Assembly: GCA_017397765.1 (NCBI GenBank)
Contig: JAFQIB010000060.1
Coordinates: 1 to 39,257 of the forward strand
Reading direction: 5' to 3'
Length of the DNA: 39,257 nucleotides
Source of the DNA: Clostridia bacterium
GTDB lineage: Bacteria; Bacillota; Clostridia; Christensenellales; Aristaeellaceae
Made by a program: the position numbers and the translations under genes. Below, in pieces: positions 1 through 6,518 of the stretch. Every line of letters begins with the position of its first letter. The stretch's first letter is position 1. The notes beneath the pieces are model-generated. The model did no database searches. It was not told the DNA's origin and saw only the letters and a list, made by a program, of their open reading frames with translations.

Positions 1-107
1 AGCGTCATGCATATGTCGGCGGTCAGAGTGGTCTTGCCGTGGTCAACGTGACCGATGGTACCGAGGTTAACGTGGGGCTTTTTGCGCTCGTAGCGTTCCT
101 TAGCCAT
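1..107 (-). CDS. tuf: Elongation factor Tu, N-terminal fragment (cut by window edge)
   Basis: EF-Tu is the GTPase that delivers aminoacyl-tRNA to the ribosome. Only the first 35 residues are in the window. They begin [19 protein letters not shown] and continue into [13 protein letters not shown], which is the G1 P-loop of the family, so the assignment is firm. The ATG at 107 is preceded by a GGAGGAG ribosome binding site at 113-119. The gene lies 127 bases downstream of a tRNA-Gly on the same strand with no obvious terminator between them, so co-transcription from the promoter at 350-378 is likely. Such tRNA-tuf linkage is known in other bacteria (for example tufB of Escherichia coli). The rest of the gene lies to the left of the window. 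Confidence 0.97.
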   Translation of the reverse strand, partial: MAKERYERKKPHVNLGTIGHVDHGKTTLTADICMT

Positions 108-166
108 GGGTAACTCCTCCTTTTAATACCAGTGCGCCTGAGTTTTGGCACACCCTCGTAAAACTG

Positions 167-217
167 CGGAAAGCCGGTGCTGCAGTTGCCTGCATTCCCG
201 GATTCCACTGCTTTCCG
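167..217 (-). promoter_or_regulatory. Structured leader between tRNA-Gly and tuf
   Basis: On the minus strand an 8-bp outer stem (CGGAAAGC at 217-210 pairing with GCTTTCCG at 174-167) encloses an inner 5-bp stem, TGCAG/CTGCA, closed by a GCAA (GNRA-type) tetraloop at 194-181. No U-run follows, so it is not an intrinsic terminator. It may be an RNA processing or stability element in the tRNA-tuf transcript. The base pairing is seen in the sequence; the role is inferred. Confidence 0.5.
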
Positions 218-234
218 GTTGGTTGATGCGGTGT

Positions 235-308
235 TGGAGCGGGCGATGGGAATCGAACCCACAAGGCCAGCTTGGGAAGCTGGAGTTTTGCCACTAAACT
301 ACGCCCGC
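235..308 (-). tRNA. tRNA-Gly (anticodon CCC), CCA encoded
   Basis: The minus strand folds into a full cloverleaf. The acceptor stem is GCGGGCG/CGCCCGC, the D stem GTTT/AAAC, the anticodon stem CCAGC/GCTGG with loop TTCCCAA, and the T arm contains GGTTCGATTCC. U33 is followed by CCC, so the tRNA reads GGG. The discriminator is U and a genomic CCA follows at 237-235. The anticodon arm resembles that of the CCC-reading glycine tRNA of Escherichia coli. The tRNA is the first gene of a unit that continues into tuf and sits just downstream of a strong promoter. Confidence 0.95.
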
Positions 309-349
309 ACGTCCCGCATCAAGCCTGACCAGACTTGTAGACGGTATAT

Positions 350-378
350 ATTATAGCCAAATCCGCCCATTCCGTCAA
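350..378 (-). promoter_or_regulatory. Sigma-A promoter of the tRNA-Gly/tuf unit
   Basis: On the minus strand TTGACG (378-373) and TATAAT (355-350) are separated by exactly 17 bases. The predicted start lies about 35 bases before the tRNA 5' end. The consensus -10 fits a stable-RNA or translation-factor promoter. Confidence 0.85.
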
Positions 379-521
379 GGGGTTGTCCTTTTTTTGTACG
401 GATTTCGGGAGGGATTTTTTCATTGCTGCTCCCCCTCTATCCTATTCACACCGGCGCTTCGTTATTCCTTTGCGCAGCGCCATACGCAGATCGGCCCGCA
501 GCCGTCCTCCGCACGGGCGCT

Positions 522-1193
522 TTACCGTCCCTTCCCGCCCCGGATACCGGCTGCCAGATACGCCTCGATACTGCTTGTCTGCTCCTCAAGGGGCCTGTCC
601 GGATCTGCCAGGATCGCCTTGCCCACCCGGAACACCCGTGCCTTTTCATCAATATAGACCGGGAACATCCGCAGGGGCTTGCCCGTGGCCCGGTAATACA
701 TGGTCGTCAGATTCAGCCAGCCCATCTGCAGCTGCTCGGCATGGGTGCCAAAGCCATTGGGCAGCTCCGGGAAGATGACGATATGCTTGCCTTCCCTGAG
801 CGCCCTGAGAGACTTGCGCATGGTGGTCATGATCCTTGCGTCACGGCACACAGCAATGGTCGGCGCACTGCGCAGCACCTTGGGCACAATCGCCTTGGCA
901 GCATAGGGAAGGGTCGCACTGTACAGGGGCGCCAGCTTGCTCTCAGGCCGCCACCACCAGTCATGGCGAACATACTCCACAACCAGCTTCTCATCCATCA
1001 TGCCCTCGTTGCACCAGATGGCCACGTTGTCCCGCAAGGGGAAGGTGACGGACATGTACATCGGGCCCACAGCGCCCAGGTGATTGGCTAAAAAGATGCA
1101 GGGCTCGTCGCCGATCTCCTCGGCAAACTCCGCCCGCTTCACCGGCAGCAGCGGATAGGCGATCCGCGCCAGAAAATTGAACAGCTTTCCCAT
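522..1193 (-). CDS. PlsC-like 1-acylglycerol-3-phosphate O-acyltransferase family protein with degenerate HX4D motif
   Basis: Of 223 residues, about the usual length for the PlsC/LPLAT family, which acylates lysophosphatidate or related lipids at the inner membrane face. Motif I appears as ANHLGAVGP (residues 36-44), where the family has NHxxxxD: the catalytic aspartate position is glycine (G43). Motif III appears as IFPELPNG (140-147), where the family has FPEG. A hydrophobic N-terminus (residues 4-17) could associate with the membrane. The start at 1193 was chosen over an upstream in-frame ATG because AAGGAG lies 8 to 10 bases before it. The promoter at 1227-1255 drives it, divergent from the solute-binding protein gene. 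Either it is an acyltransferase using a different catalytic base or it is inactive; substrate unknown. Confidence 0.75.
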   Translation of the reverse strand: MGKLFNFLARIAYPLLPVKRAEFAEEIGDEPCIFLANHLGAVGPMYMSVTFPLRDNVAIWCNEGMMDEKLVVEYVRHDWWWRPESKLAPLYSATLPYAAKAIVPKVLRSAPTIAVCRDARIMTTMRKSLRALREGKHIVIFPELPNGFGTHAEQLQMGWLNLTTMYYRATGKPLRMFPVYIDEKARVFRVGKAILADPDRPLEEQTSSIEAYLAAGIRGGKGR

Positions 1194-1226
1194 GGACAGT
1201 TCTCCTTCGCAACAGGTCAGGCACAT

Positions 1227-1255
1227 ATTTTACCATAGTTCCCTACCGCTTTCAA
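1227..1255 (-). promoter_or_regulatory. Promoter of the PlsC-like gene
   Basis: On the minus strand TTGAAA (1255-1250) is followed after 17 bases by TAAAAT (1232-1227), 33 bases before the start codon. Confidence 0.7.
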
Positions 1256-1275
1256 GCGATTGCCGACAAGTTCAA

Positions 1276-1335
1276 CCTGTGTTGATGTTTCATATTCGCC
1301 TGACCGGCTGCATACACATGTCTCATCAACACAGG
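1276..1335 (+). promoter_or_regulatory. 12-bp perfect inverted repeat ahead of the solute-binding protein gene
   Basis: CCTGTGTTGATG (1276-1287) is repeated in inverse form as CATCAACACAGG (1324-1335), with 36 bases between the arms. The right arm runs into the Shine-Dalgarno GGAGG at 1335-1339. As RNA it could form a stem next to the ribosome binding site; as DNA it could be a two-site operator. The repeat is exact; the function is inferred. Confidence 0.6.
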
Positions 1336-1346
1336 GAGGCGCAGAA

Positions 1347-2477
1347 ATGAACAAGCGAAAAGCAGTCCGCCGGATCGCCGGCGTCCTCTGTCTGCTGCTG
1401 ATCGGGCTGTGCACCGCGGCAGTCTGGGGGGATACGCCAAGGGCCGCGCAGGTTCCCGGGTTGTCTGCCCGGGATCGCATATTGCTGCGCATCTGGGCGG
1501 TGGACAGCCCCGGCGGCGCGTTGACCTGGCTCAAGGAGCAGCTTCGCGCCTTCGAGAAGGCCCATCCCGGCATTTCCACCTACCTGCGCACCGTCAGCAC
1601 AGCGGAGCTTTCCGATCCGGAGGCCGTCCTGCCGGACATGCTGCTCTACATGCCGGGCAGCCTGACCGATCCGCAGCAGCATTTCCTGCCGCTGGCCGGG
1701 GAGCTGATGACCCGGGAGGACGGTCTGCTGCGGGAGGAGCTGCTGCGCTGTGGACGCTGGCAGGGGCAGCAGTACGGTCTGCCCCTATGCTGGGCAGGCT
1801 GGCTGCTGGCCATCGACAGCGCGCTGGAGCCCGGCAGCTCCGTCACGCCCGCGCCTACGACGCTGCTTGGCCGTCCCGGGCCCGTGCCGGCTGCGCCGTC
1901 GGAGGCACCGGCCTATCCCCTGGCCGCCGCCGCCCAGGCCGACTGTGCGCTGCAGTCCCCGGGCGGCACAGCGCTGTTCACCCTGGGGCTGCTGCTGCAG
2001 GAGCGTCCGCCGCTGCCGGAGGATTTTGCCATTCCGACTTCCGAAGAGGTTTACGCCTGTTTCCGGAAGCGGCAGTGCGCCTCCGCCATGCTGACCACCG
2101 GGCAAGCAGCAGCCTTCTCCGGCCTTGTCAGCGGCGGAAGCGGCTTCCCCTTCCGGGTGATGACTGCACAGGAAATCATCACGGATCAGGTCTGGCTGGC
2201 CAGCCTCTTCCCGGAGGCGCCCGCTGCAGCTGCGCAGCTGCTGGGATTTCTGGTCTCCGTGGACGCCCAGGAGGCGCTGACCGGTCAGTCCCTCCACACT
2301 GTCCGCCGCGATCTGACGCTATATGCCGCCGGCGCGCCTGCGCAGACCGAGCAAGCCGCCCACACCGCCCTGTCCGCCGTAAATGCTTATCTCGATCCGG
2401 CCCGGATTGCATCCGCCGCATGGCAGTTTTTTCAGGGACAGCTCGAACTTTCCCAGGCGCTGCTGCCGCTCATGTGA
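1347..2477 (+). CDS. Extracellular solute-binding protein-like, exported
   Basis: Of 376 residues. A basic N-terminus (MNKRKAVRR) and a hydrophobic stretch at residues 10-26 make a signal peptide or anchor. The cysteine at 22 is preceded by IGL rather than a canonical lipobox, so lipoprotein processing is doubtful. The body resembles bacterial family 1 sugar-binding proteins: a strand with LRIWAVD, a helix WLKEQLRAFEKAHPGI, then a segment with PDMLLYMPG and the hinge-like GQQYGLPLCWAGWLLAID. Such proteins deliver sugars or oligosaccharides to ABC importers. No permease or ATPase genes adjoin it, so it is an orphan or serves a transporter encoded elsewhere. ATG 1347 was chosen because GGAGG lies 7 bases upstream; longer in-frame starts lack a binding site. 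Confidence 0.65.
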   Translation: MNKRKAVRRIAGVLCLLLIGLCTAAVWGDTPRAAQVPGLSARDRILLRIWAVDSPGGALTWLKEQLRAFEKAHPGISTYLRTVSTAELSDPEAVLPDMLLYMPGSLTDPQQHFLPLAGELMTREDGLLREELLRCGRWQGQQYGLPLCWAGWLLAIDSALEPGSSVTPAPTTLLGRPGPVPAAPSEAPAYPLAAAAQADCALQSPGGTALFTLGLLLQERPPLPEDFAIPTSEEVYACFRKRQCASAMLTTGQAAAFSGLVSGGSGFPFRVMTAQEIITDQVWLASLFPEAPAAAAQLLGFLVSVDAQEALTGQSLHTVRRDLTLYAAGAPAQTEQAAHTALSAVNAYLDPARIASAAWQFFQGQLELSQALLPLM

Positions 2478-2565
2478 AAGTGCATAAAATGCTGCCGCAA
2501 TGGATAGAGTAAGGACAAATCGACCGGGCACGGAGTTTTCCGCGCCCATGAAGGAGATCATTGCC

Positions 2566-3456
2566 ATGAGTCAGACCTGTCCGATGAAACCGATCCGCCG
2601 CCCCGGACGCACCGGCTGGCAGGAAGCGGAAACCGCCCGTCTCTTTTCCGCCGTCCGGGAAGCCAACGCCAGCGGCGCACCCCTGCGCAGTGTGTTTGAA
2701 TCCCTCTCCGGCGATCTGGGCCGCAAGCCCAACAGCATCCGCAACTATTATTACGCCTGTCTCCGCCAGCAGCCCCAGACCACGGAGCGCACGCCCGCTT
2801 TTCGCCCCTTTTCACCGGAGGAAACCCATGAGCTGCTGCGGCAGGTGCTGATGGCCCGCGGCAAAGGCATGAGCGTCCGTGCCTGCGTGATGGCGCTCTC
2901 CGAGGGCAGCCACAGCCGGATGCTGCGCTACCAGAACAAGTACCGTACGATCCTCAAAACCCGGCCGGAGCTGATCGCCCAGGTCTGCGAGGAGCTGCGG
3001 CAGGAGGGGCTCCCCTGTCCGGACGCCGCCCCCAAGCCCCTGCCCCGTCTGGAGCAGGCAGACGCCGCCTTCTGCGACCCCGAAGACGCCGCAGCTGCCC
3101 GCCTGATGGCCCAGCCCTGCGTCCATCATCTGCTGGAGGGGCTCAAGGAGCTGCTGCGCCGCGCCGCAAAGGCGGAGGCCATCCAGTCCCCGGACGAGGC
3201 GCTGAGCGCCAAATGTGCCGAGCTGCAGCGCACGGCGGACCGGCAGCAGGTGAATTTTGATCTGCAGCGCATTGCCTGGGAGAAGGATTTCTCCGACTGC
3301 ACAGCCCAGCTGCAGGCCGTGATGGCGGCTTTGCGGGATTATGCCGCCGCAGACCCGGACAGCGACCGGCTGTCGGAGGCGCTCAGCGTGCTGCACGGCG
3401 CAGATGAGTTTCTTCAGCGGACGGCTGCAGTCAATGCTGCCGCCAGGCCGAACTGA
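2566..3456 (+). CDS. Conserved protein with Myb/SANT-like N-terminal DNA-binding region
   Basis: Of 296 residues. The N-terminal part (about 14-70) contains GRTGWQEAETARLFSAV and then LGRKPNSIRNYYYACLRQ, a helix-rich Myb/SANT-like pattern of the kind seen in RsfA-type sporulation regulators of Firmicutes. A second segment (about 80-145), with FSPEETHELLRQVLMARGKG and RMLRYQNKYRTIL, looks like another helical domain. The C-terminal third is alanine- and leucine-rich and probably helical or coiled-coil. The start at 2566 has AAGGAGA 9 bases upstream. An intrinsic terminator follows at 3484-3510. The DNA-binding role is inferred from the N-terminal pattern; the target is unknown. Confidence 0.65.
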   Translation: MSQTCPMKPIRRPGRTGWQEAETARLFSAVREANASGAPLRSVFESLSGDLGRKPNSIRNYYYACLRQQPQTTERTPAFRPFSPEETHELLRQVLMARGKGMSVRACVMALSEGSHSRMLRYQNKYRTILKTRPELIAQVCEELRQEGLPCPDAAPKPLPRLEQADAAFCDPEDAAAARLMAQPCVHHLLEGLKELLRRAAKAEAIQSPDEALSAKCAELQRTADRQQVNFDLQRIAWEKDFSDCTAQLQAVMAALRDYAAADPDSDRLSEALSVLHGADEFLQRTAAVNAAARPN

Positions 3457-3483
3457 AGCAGAGGTTTTCAACCCGTTCAGGCT

Positions 3484-3510
3484 GCCGCACAGGCGGCCTT
3501 TTCTTTTTTT
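3484..3510 (+). terminator. Intrinsic terminator after the Myb-like gene
   Basis: The stem GCCGC/GCGGC (3484-3488 with 3493-3497) with loop ACAG is followed by a T-rich run, TTTTCTTTTTTT. It separates the Myb-like gene from the MerR promoter that begins at 3521. Confidence 0.75.
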
Positions 3511-3520
3511 CAAAAGGGGC

Positions 3521-3551
3521 TTGACTCTCCCCCTGCGTCAGGGTTTATCAT
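3521..3551 (+). promoter_or_regulatory. MerR-type promoter with 19-bp spacer (probable autoregulation)
   Basis: TTGACT (3521-3526) and TATCAT (3546-3551) are 19 bases apart. The spacer, with CTCCCCCTGCGTCAGGG, has the CTCCC...GGG imperfect dyad typical of MerR-family operators. Such overlong spacers are unwound by the activated regulator. The next gene encodes a MerR protein, so autoactivation is likely. Confidence 0.8.
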
Positions 3552-3582
3552 AGTCTCAGCACCCGGAAAGGAGGCGGTCTCC

Positions 3583-4314
3583 ATGATGAACATCGGCGAA
3601 TTGTCCGCCCTGACCCATGTATCCGTCCGCACATTGCGCCACTATGACCGGATCGGCCTGCTCAGGCCCTCGCACATCACCGAAGCAGGCTACCGGCAGT
3701 ATGACGAAGCGGCACTGGAACGGCTGCATACGATCCTGCTGTTCCGGGAGCTGGAGTTCTCCCTTTCGGACATTCGCAGGATCATCGACGCCCCGGACTT
3801 TGATCCCACGGATGCGCTGGACAGGCAGATCACGCTGTTGACATTGCGCCGCGAACACATTGACAACCTCATCCTCATGGCCCGGGGACTGAAACTGACA
3901 GGAGTGAAGCATATGGATTTTTCTGCCTTTGACACCCGCAAAATCGACGATTACGCCGCCCAGGCCAAAGCTGCCTGGGGGAAAACAGAGGCCTGGCAAG
4001 AATACGAAGCCCGCAGCCATTCCCCCGAAGACAACCGGCAGGCCGGGCAGCAGCTGATGGTGCTGATCGGTTCATTCGGCACACGCCGTGACATCGACCC
4101 CGCCTGCGAGGAAGCCCAGCAGATGGTGCAGCAGCTGCGGGATTTCATTTCCGCCCATTTCTACACCTGCACCCCGCCCATCCTCCGCGGCCTGGCGGAC
4201 ATGTATGACGGCGGCGGCGACTTCACCCGCAATATCGATCAGGCAGGCGGTGCCGGCACGGCGGCATTCCTCGCGGCAGCCATGCGCATCTACAGCCAAC
4301 GTGCAGAAAAATGA
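3583..4314 (+). CDS. MerR family transcriptional activator with TipAS-like C-terminal domain
   Basis: Of 243 residues. Residues 1-70 form the winged helix-turn-helix of MerR proteins: IGELSALTHVSVRTLRHYD, then IGLLRPSHITEAGYRQYDE and the LFRELEFSLSDIRRII segment. A dimerisation helix (about 78-110) follows. Residues 125-243, with AWQEYEARS and AHFYTCTPPILRGLADMY, match the TipAS/antibiotic-recognition fold, which in TipAL binds cyclic thiopeptides and related multidrug ligands. The start has a strong AAAGGAGG 8 bases upstream. The MerR-type promoter immediately ahead implies positive autoregulation. No efflux pump or other target is adjacent, so targets lie elsewhere or only the gene itself is controlled. 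Confidence 0.9.
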   Translation: MMNIGELSALTHVSVRTLRHYDRIGLLRPSHITEAGYRQYDEAALERLHTILLFRELEFSLSDIRRIIDAPDFDPTDALDRQITLLTLRREHIDNLILMARGLKLTGVKHMDFSAFDTRKIDDYAAQAKAAWGKTEAWQEYEARSHSPEDNRQAGQQLMVLIGSFGTRRDIDPACEEAQQMVQQLRDFISAHFYTCTPPILRGLADMYDGGGDFTRNIDQAGGAGTAAFLAAAMRIYSQRAEK

Positions 4315-4322
4315 GCGGCGCA

Positions 4323-4339
4323 GGGGCTTCGCCCCGTTT
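4323..4339 (+). terminator. Weak hairpin after the MerR gene
   Basis: GGGGC/GCCCC (4323-4327 with 4331-4335) around loop TTC is followed by GTTT. The U-run is short, so termination would be weak. Confidence 0.35.
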
Positions 4340-4436
4340 ATTCGCACCGATGGGGCTCGCCGATTTCCGATTTATAGTCTGCCGACAGCAAGTTGCAACG
4401 GCCTTGTTAAGCAGTCTGAAGCGGCACATGCAGCCG

Positions 4437-4465
4437 TTGCATTCGGGGCAGGATGGGTGTATAAT
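4437..4465 (+). promoter_or_regulatory. Promoter of the HAD phosphatase gene
   Basis: TTGCAT (4437-4442), a 17-base spacer and a perfect TATAAT (4460-4465) lie 39 bases before the start codon. Confidence 0.8.
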
Positions 4466-4504
4466 GCCTGTATCCAATCCTGATTCCCGAAGGAGGCGCC
4501 TCTT

Positions 4505-5212
4505 ATGCGTTATCAAGCCATCCTCTTCGACCTGGACGGCACGCTCCTGCCCATGGAGCTGGAGCCCTTTGCCAAACTCTATTTCGGCGCGCTGGCTCGG
4601 GAGCTTGCGCCCTTCGGCCTCACGCCGGAGACTCTTTTCAAGCCCTTCTGGGCTGCCACCAAGGCCATGATGGGCAACACCACCGGCAAGCTCAACGCCG
4701 ACGTGTTCTGGGAAACCTTCACCGCCATGACCGGCGTGGACCGGGCACAGGTGGAGCCTGTGTGCGATGCGTTTTATGCCGCCGGCTTCCAGGCCGCCCG
4801 CGCTGCCGTCCGGGAGAATCCCCTGGCGAAGGAGGCCGTCCGGCTGGCCCGGGAAAAGGCGGACAAGGTGGTGCTGGCAACCAACCCGCTCTTCCCCATG
4901 GCAGGACAAAAGACCCGCCTGAGCTGGCTGGGCCTGACACCCGAGGATTTCGATCTGGTCACCTGCTATACCTCCGACCGGCACAGCAAGCCCAATCCGG
5001 CCTATTTTATCGACATCTGCCAGCGGCTGCAGCTGGACCCGGAGCGCTGCCTGATGATCGGTAACGACGACAAGGAGGATATGCACTGCGCCTCCGCCGT
5101 TGGCATGGATTGCTATTTGGTGACGGACTGCCGCCTCCCTGACAAGGAGAAGCCCTGGGAAGGGCCCATGGGCACCTTCGCCGAGATGGTGCAGATGCTG
5201 CAAAAGCTGTAA
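4505..5212 (+). CDS. HAD superfamily hydrolase (phosphatase-like)
   Basis: Of 235 residues. HAD motif I is DLDGT (residues 9-13), with nucleophile Asp9 and acid/base Asp11. Motif II is the Thr in VVLATNPLF. Motif III is the lysine in HSKPNP, and motif IV is IGNDDKED. A helical C1 cap sits between motifs I and II. Such enzymes dephosphorylate small phosphoesters (phosphoglycolate, sugar phosphates, nucleotides); the substrate cannot be read from sequence. A GGAGGCG binding site is 7 bases upstream of the ATG. The gene is monocistronic, with its own promoter at 4437-4465 and a strong terminator at 5250-5280. Confidence 0.88.
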   Translation: MRYQAILFDLDGTLLPMELEPFAKLYFGALARELAPFGLTPETLFKPFWAATKAMMGNTTGKLNADVFWETFTAMTGVDRAQVEPVCDAFYAAGFQAARAAVRENPLAKEAVRLAREKADKVVLATNPLFPMAGQKTRLSWLGLTPEDFDLVTCYTSDRHSKPNPAYFIDICQRLQLDPERCLMIGNDDKEDMHCASAVGMDCYLVTDCRLPDKEKPWEGPMGTFAEMVQMLQKL

Positions 5213-5219
5213 TATCGCC

Positions 5220-5248
5220 TTGCAAGGGCTGACTTTTCCTGCTATAAT
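5220..5248 (+). promoter_or_regulatory. Promoter nested against the HAD-gene terminator
   Basis: TTGCAA (5220-5225), a 17-base spacer and TATAAT (5243-5248). The expected start near 5255 falls inside the left arm of the terminator hairpin at 5250-5275. A transcript starting there would lack most of the left arm and escape termination, while read-through RNA from the HAD gene would terminate. It is the likely promoter of the DUF5711-like gene. Confidence 0.7.
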
Positions 5249-5249
5249 A

Positions 5250-5280
5250 GAGCGTGTCCTTTGCCGGACACGCTCTTTTT
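5250..5280 (+). terminator. Intrinsic terminator of the HAD phosphatase gene
   Basis: A 10-bp perfect stem, GAGCGTGTCC/GGACACGCTC (5250-5259 with 5266-5275), with loop TTTGCC, is followed by TTTTT. Confidence 0.9.
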
Positions 5281-5312
5281 GATGCGACACCCCCTCTTCA
5301 CAGGAGTCTGAT

Positions 5313-6461
5313 ATGCAAAACAAGAACAAAACGTTCATCTCCGATCAGGAATCGGCCAAGCGCCGCCGCAGGCAGCTGCGCAGCTGGATCATCCTCGTTA
5401 CCGTGGTGCTGGCCATCATCGGCATCGTCAACCTGGTCAGCTTTCTGGGCCGCACCACCTCGGTGAGCGCGCTGGCCCTGCCCTGCTACGCCCATCAGGA
5501 CGTGACGGTTTTCCAGGACGGCGTGCTGTATTACGACGGCGCGTCCATCCACTTTGTCAACGCGGGCGGCGGCATTGAATGGTCCTATCCCGTGGGCGAC
5601 GGCGCGTCCTTCTCCGTGTCCGAGAATCACCTGGTCATCTGGGCCGGCACGCAGCTGTTCATCGTGGACGCCAAGGGCCGCTCCACCTACAATGATTCGC
5701 TGGAGGCCCCCATCCAGTTTGCCCGCATCGGCAACAAGTACGCCGCCATCGTCACCGGCGATGATCTGAAGTCCAACCTCACCATCCGCGATCTGCAGGG
5801 CACCGAGGCGGACAGCGCCGGGGAGATTTTCGACGGCATGCTGATCCTGGACTGCGGCTTCTTCGGCGCCAGCAGCGAATACATGTGGACGCTCTCCTAC
5901 GACATCTATAATCCTGCAATATCTTCCGTCATGCACACCTTCCAGGTCGGCAAGATGAACACGGGCGAAGTCAACCTGGGCGAGCATCTGGCCTACAAGG
6001 TGGTCTATTCGGACAATCTGCTCAACGTCTTCACCACCCAGCAGATGTACATCTACGACTACCGCGGCGTGCAGAACGTCAACGATACCATGCTGGTGTA
6101 CGGCTGGAAGTACCTGGATCACGCCGTGCCGGACCGCGGCGCCACTCAGTTCCTGCTGGCGCCCACCGCGCAGACCTCCTCCGTTCAGTCCATCACCGAG
6201 CTGCGTGTGTTCTCCTCCGCCCTGGACCGGCGCTACACGCTGCCTGCCTCCTGCGTCGGCGCTGCCATTGACGGCGGCCGCATCTTCGCCTTCTCGGACA
6301 GCTATCTTTACGCCGGCGGCGTCAACAGCCAGCGCTTCTACGCCCACGATATGAATCTGCCTGAGGGCCGGCCGGTCACCTCCTTTGTGGGCCTGACCAA
6401 CAACGGCTACGCCATTGTCATCAGCAACAGCGAGGTTTATTCCGTTTCTCTCCCTCATTAA
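5313..6461 (+). CDS. DUF5711-like single-pass membrane protein with beta-propeller-like ectodomain
   Basis: Of 382 residues. A basic cytoplasmic tail (KRRRRQLRS, residues 16-24) precedes one transmembrane helix (about 25-46). The rest is outside the cell and shows repeated short strand patterns such as VTVFQDGVLYYDG, IEWSYPVGDGASFSVSENHL and LFIVDAKGRSTY, which suggest a beta-propeller. This layout matches the DUF5711 family of clostridial membrane proteins, whose function is unknown. The start has AGGAG about 8 bases upstream, and the gene uses the promoter nested at 5220-5248. It ends at a terminator shared with the convergent TrmH gene. Confidence 0.75.
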   Translation: MQNKNKTFISDQESAKRRRRQLRSWIILVTVVLAIIGIVNLVSFLGRTTSVSALALPCYAHQDVTVFQDGVLYYDGASIHFVNAGGGIEWSYPVGDGASFSVSENHLVIWAGTQLFIVDAKGRSTYNDSLEAPIQFARIGNKYAAIVTGDDLKSNLTIRDLQGTEADSAGEIFDGMLILDCGFFGASSEYMWTLSYDIYNPAISSVMHTFQVGKMNTGEVNLGEHLAYKVVYSDNLLNVFTTQQMYIYDYRGVQNVNDTMLVYGWKYLDHAVPDRGATQFLLAPTAQTSSVQSITELRVFSSALDRRYTLPASCVGAAIDGGRIFAFSDSYLYAGGVNSQRFYAHDMNLPEGRPVTSFVGLTNNGYAIVISNSEVYSVSLPH

Positions 6462-6470
6462 CAGGCATGC

Positions 6471-6510
6471 AAAAGCCGCGGTTCAGCTTCATCGCTGCAC
6501 CGCGGCTTTT
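6471..6510. terminator. Bidirectional terminator between DUF5711-like gene and TrmH gene
   Basis: AAAAGCCGCGG (6471-6481) pairs with CCGCGGCTTTT (6500-6510). An A-run on the left and a T-run on the right give a U-tract in both directions, serving two convergent genes. Confidence 0.9.
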
Positions 6511-6518
6511 CTGTTGCT

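Noticed and set aside
3583..4314. MerR-linked drug efflux operon
   Set aside because: No transporter gene adjoins; the next gene is a HAD phosphatase with its own promoter.
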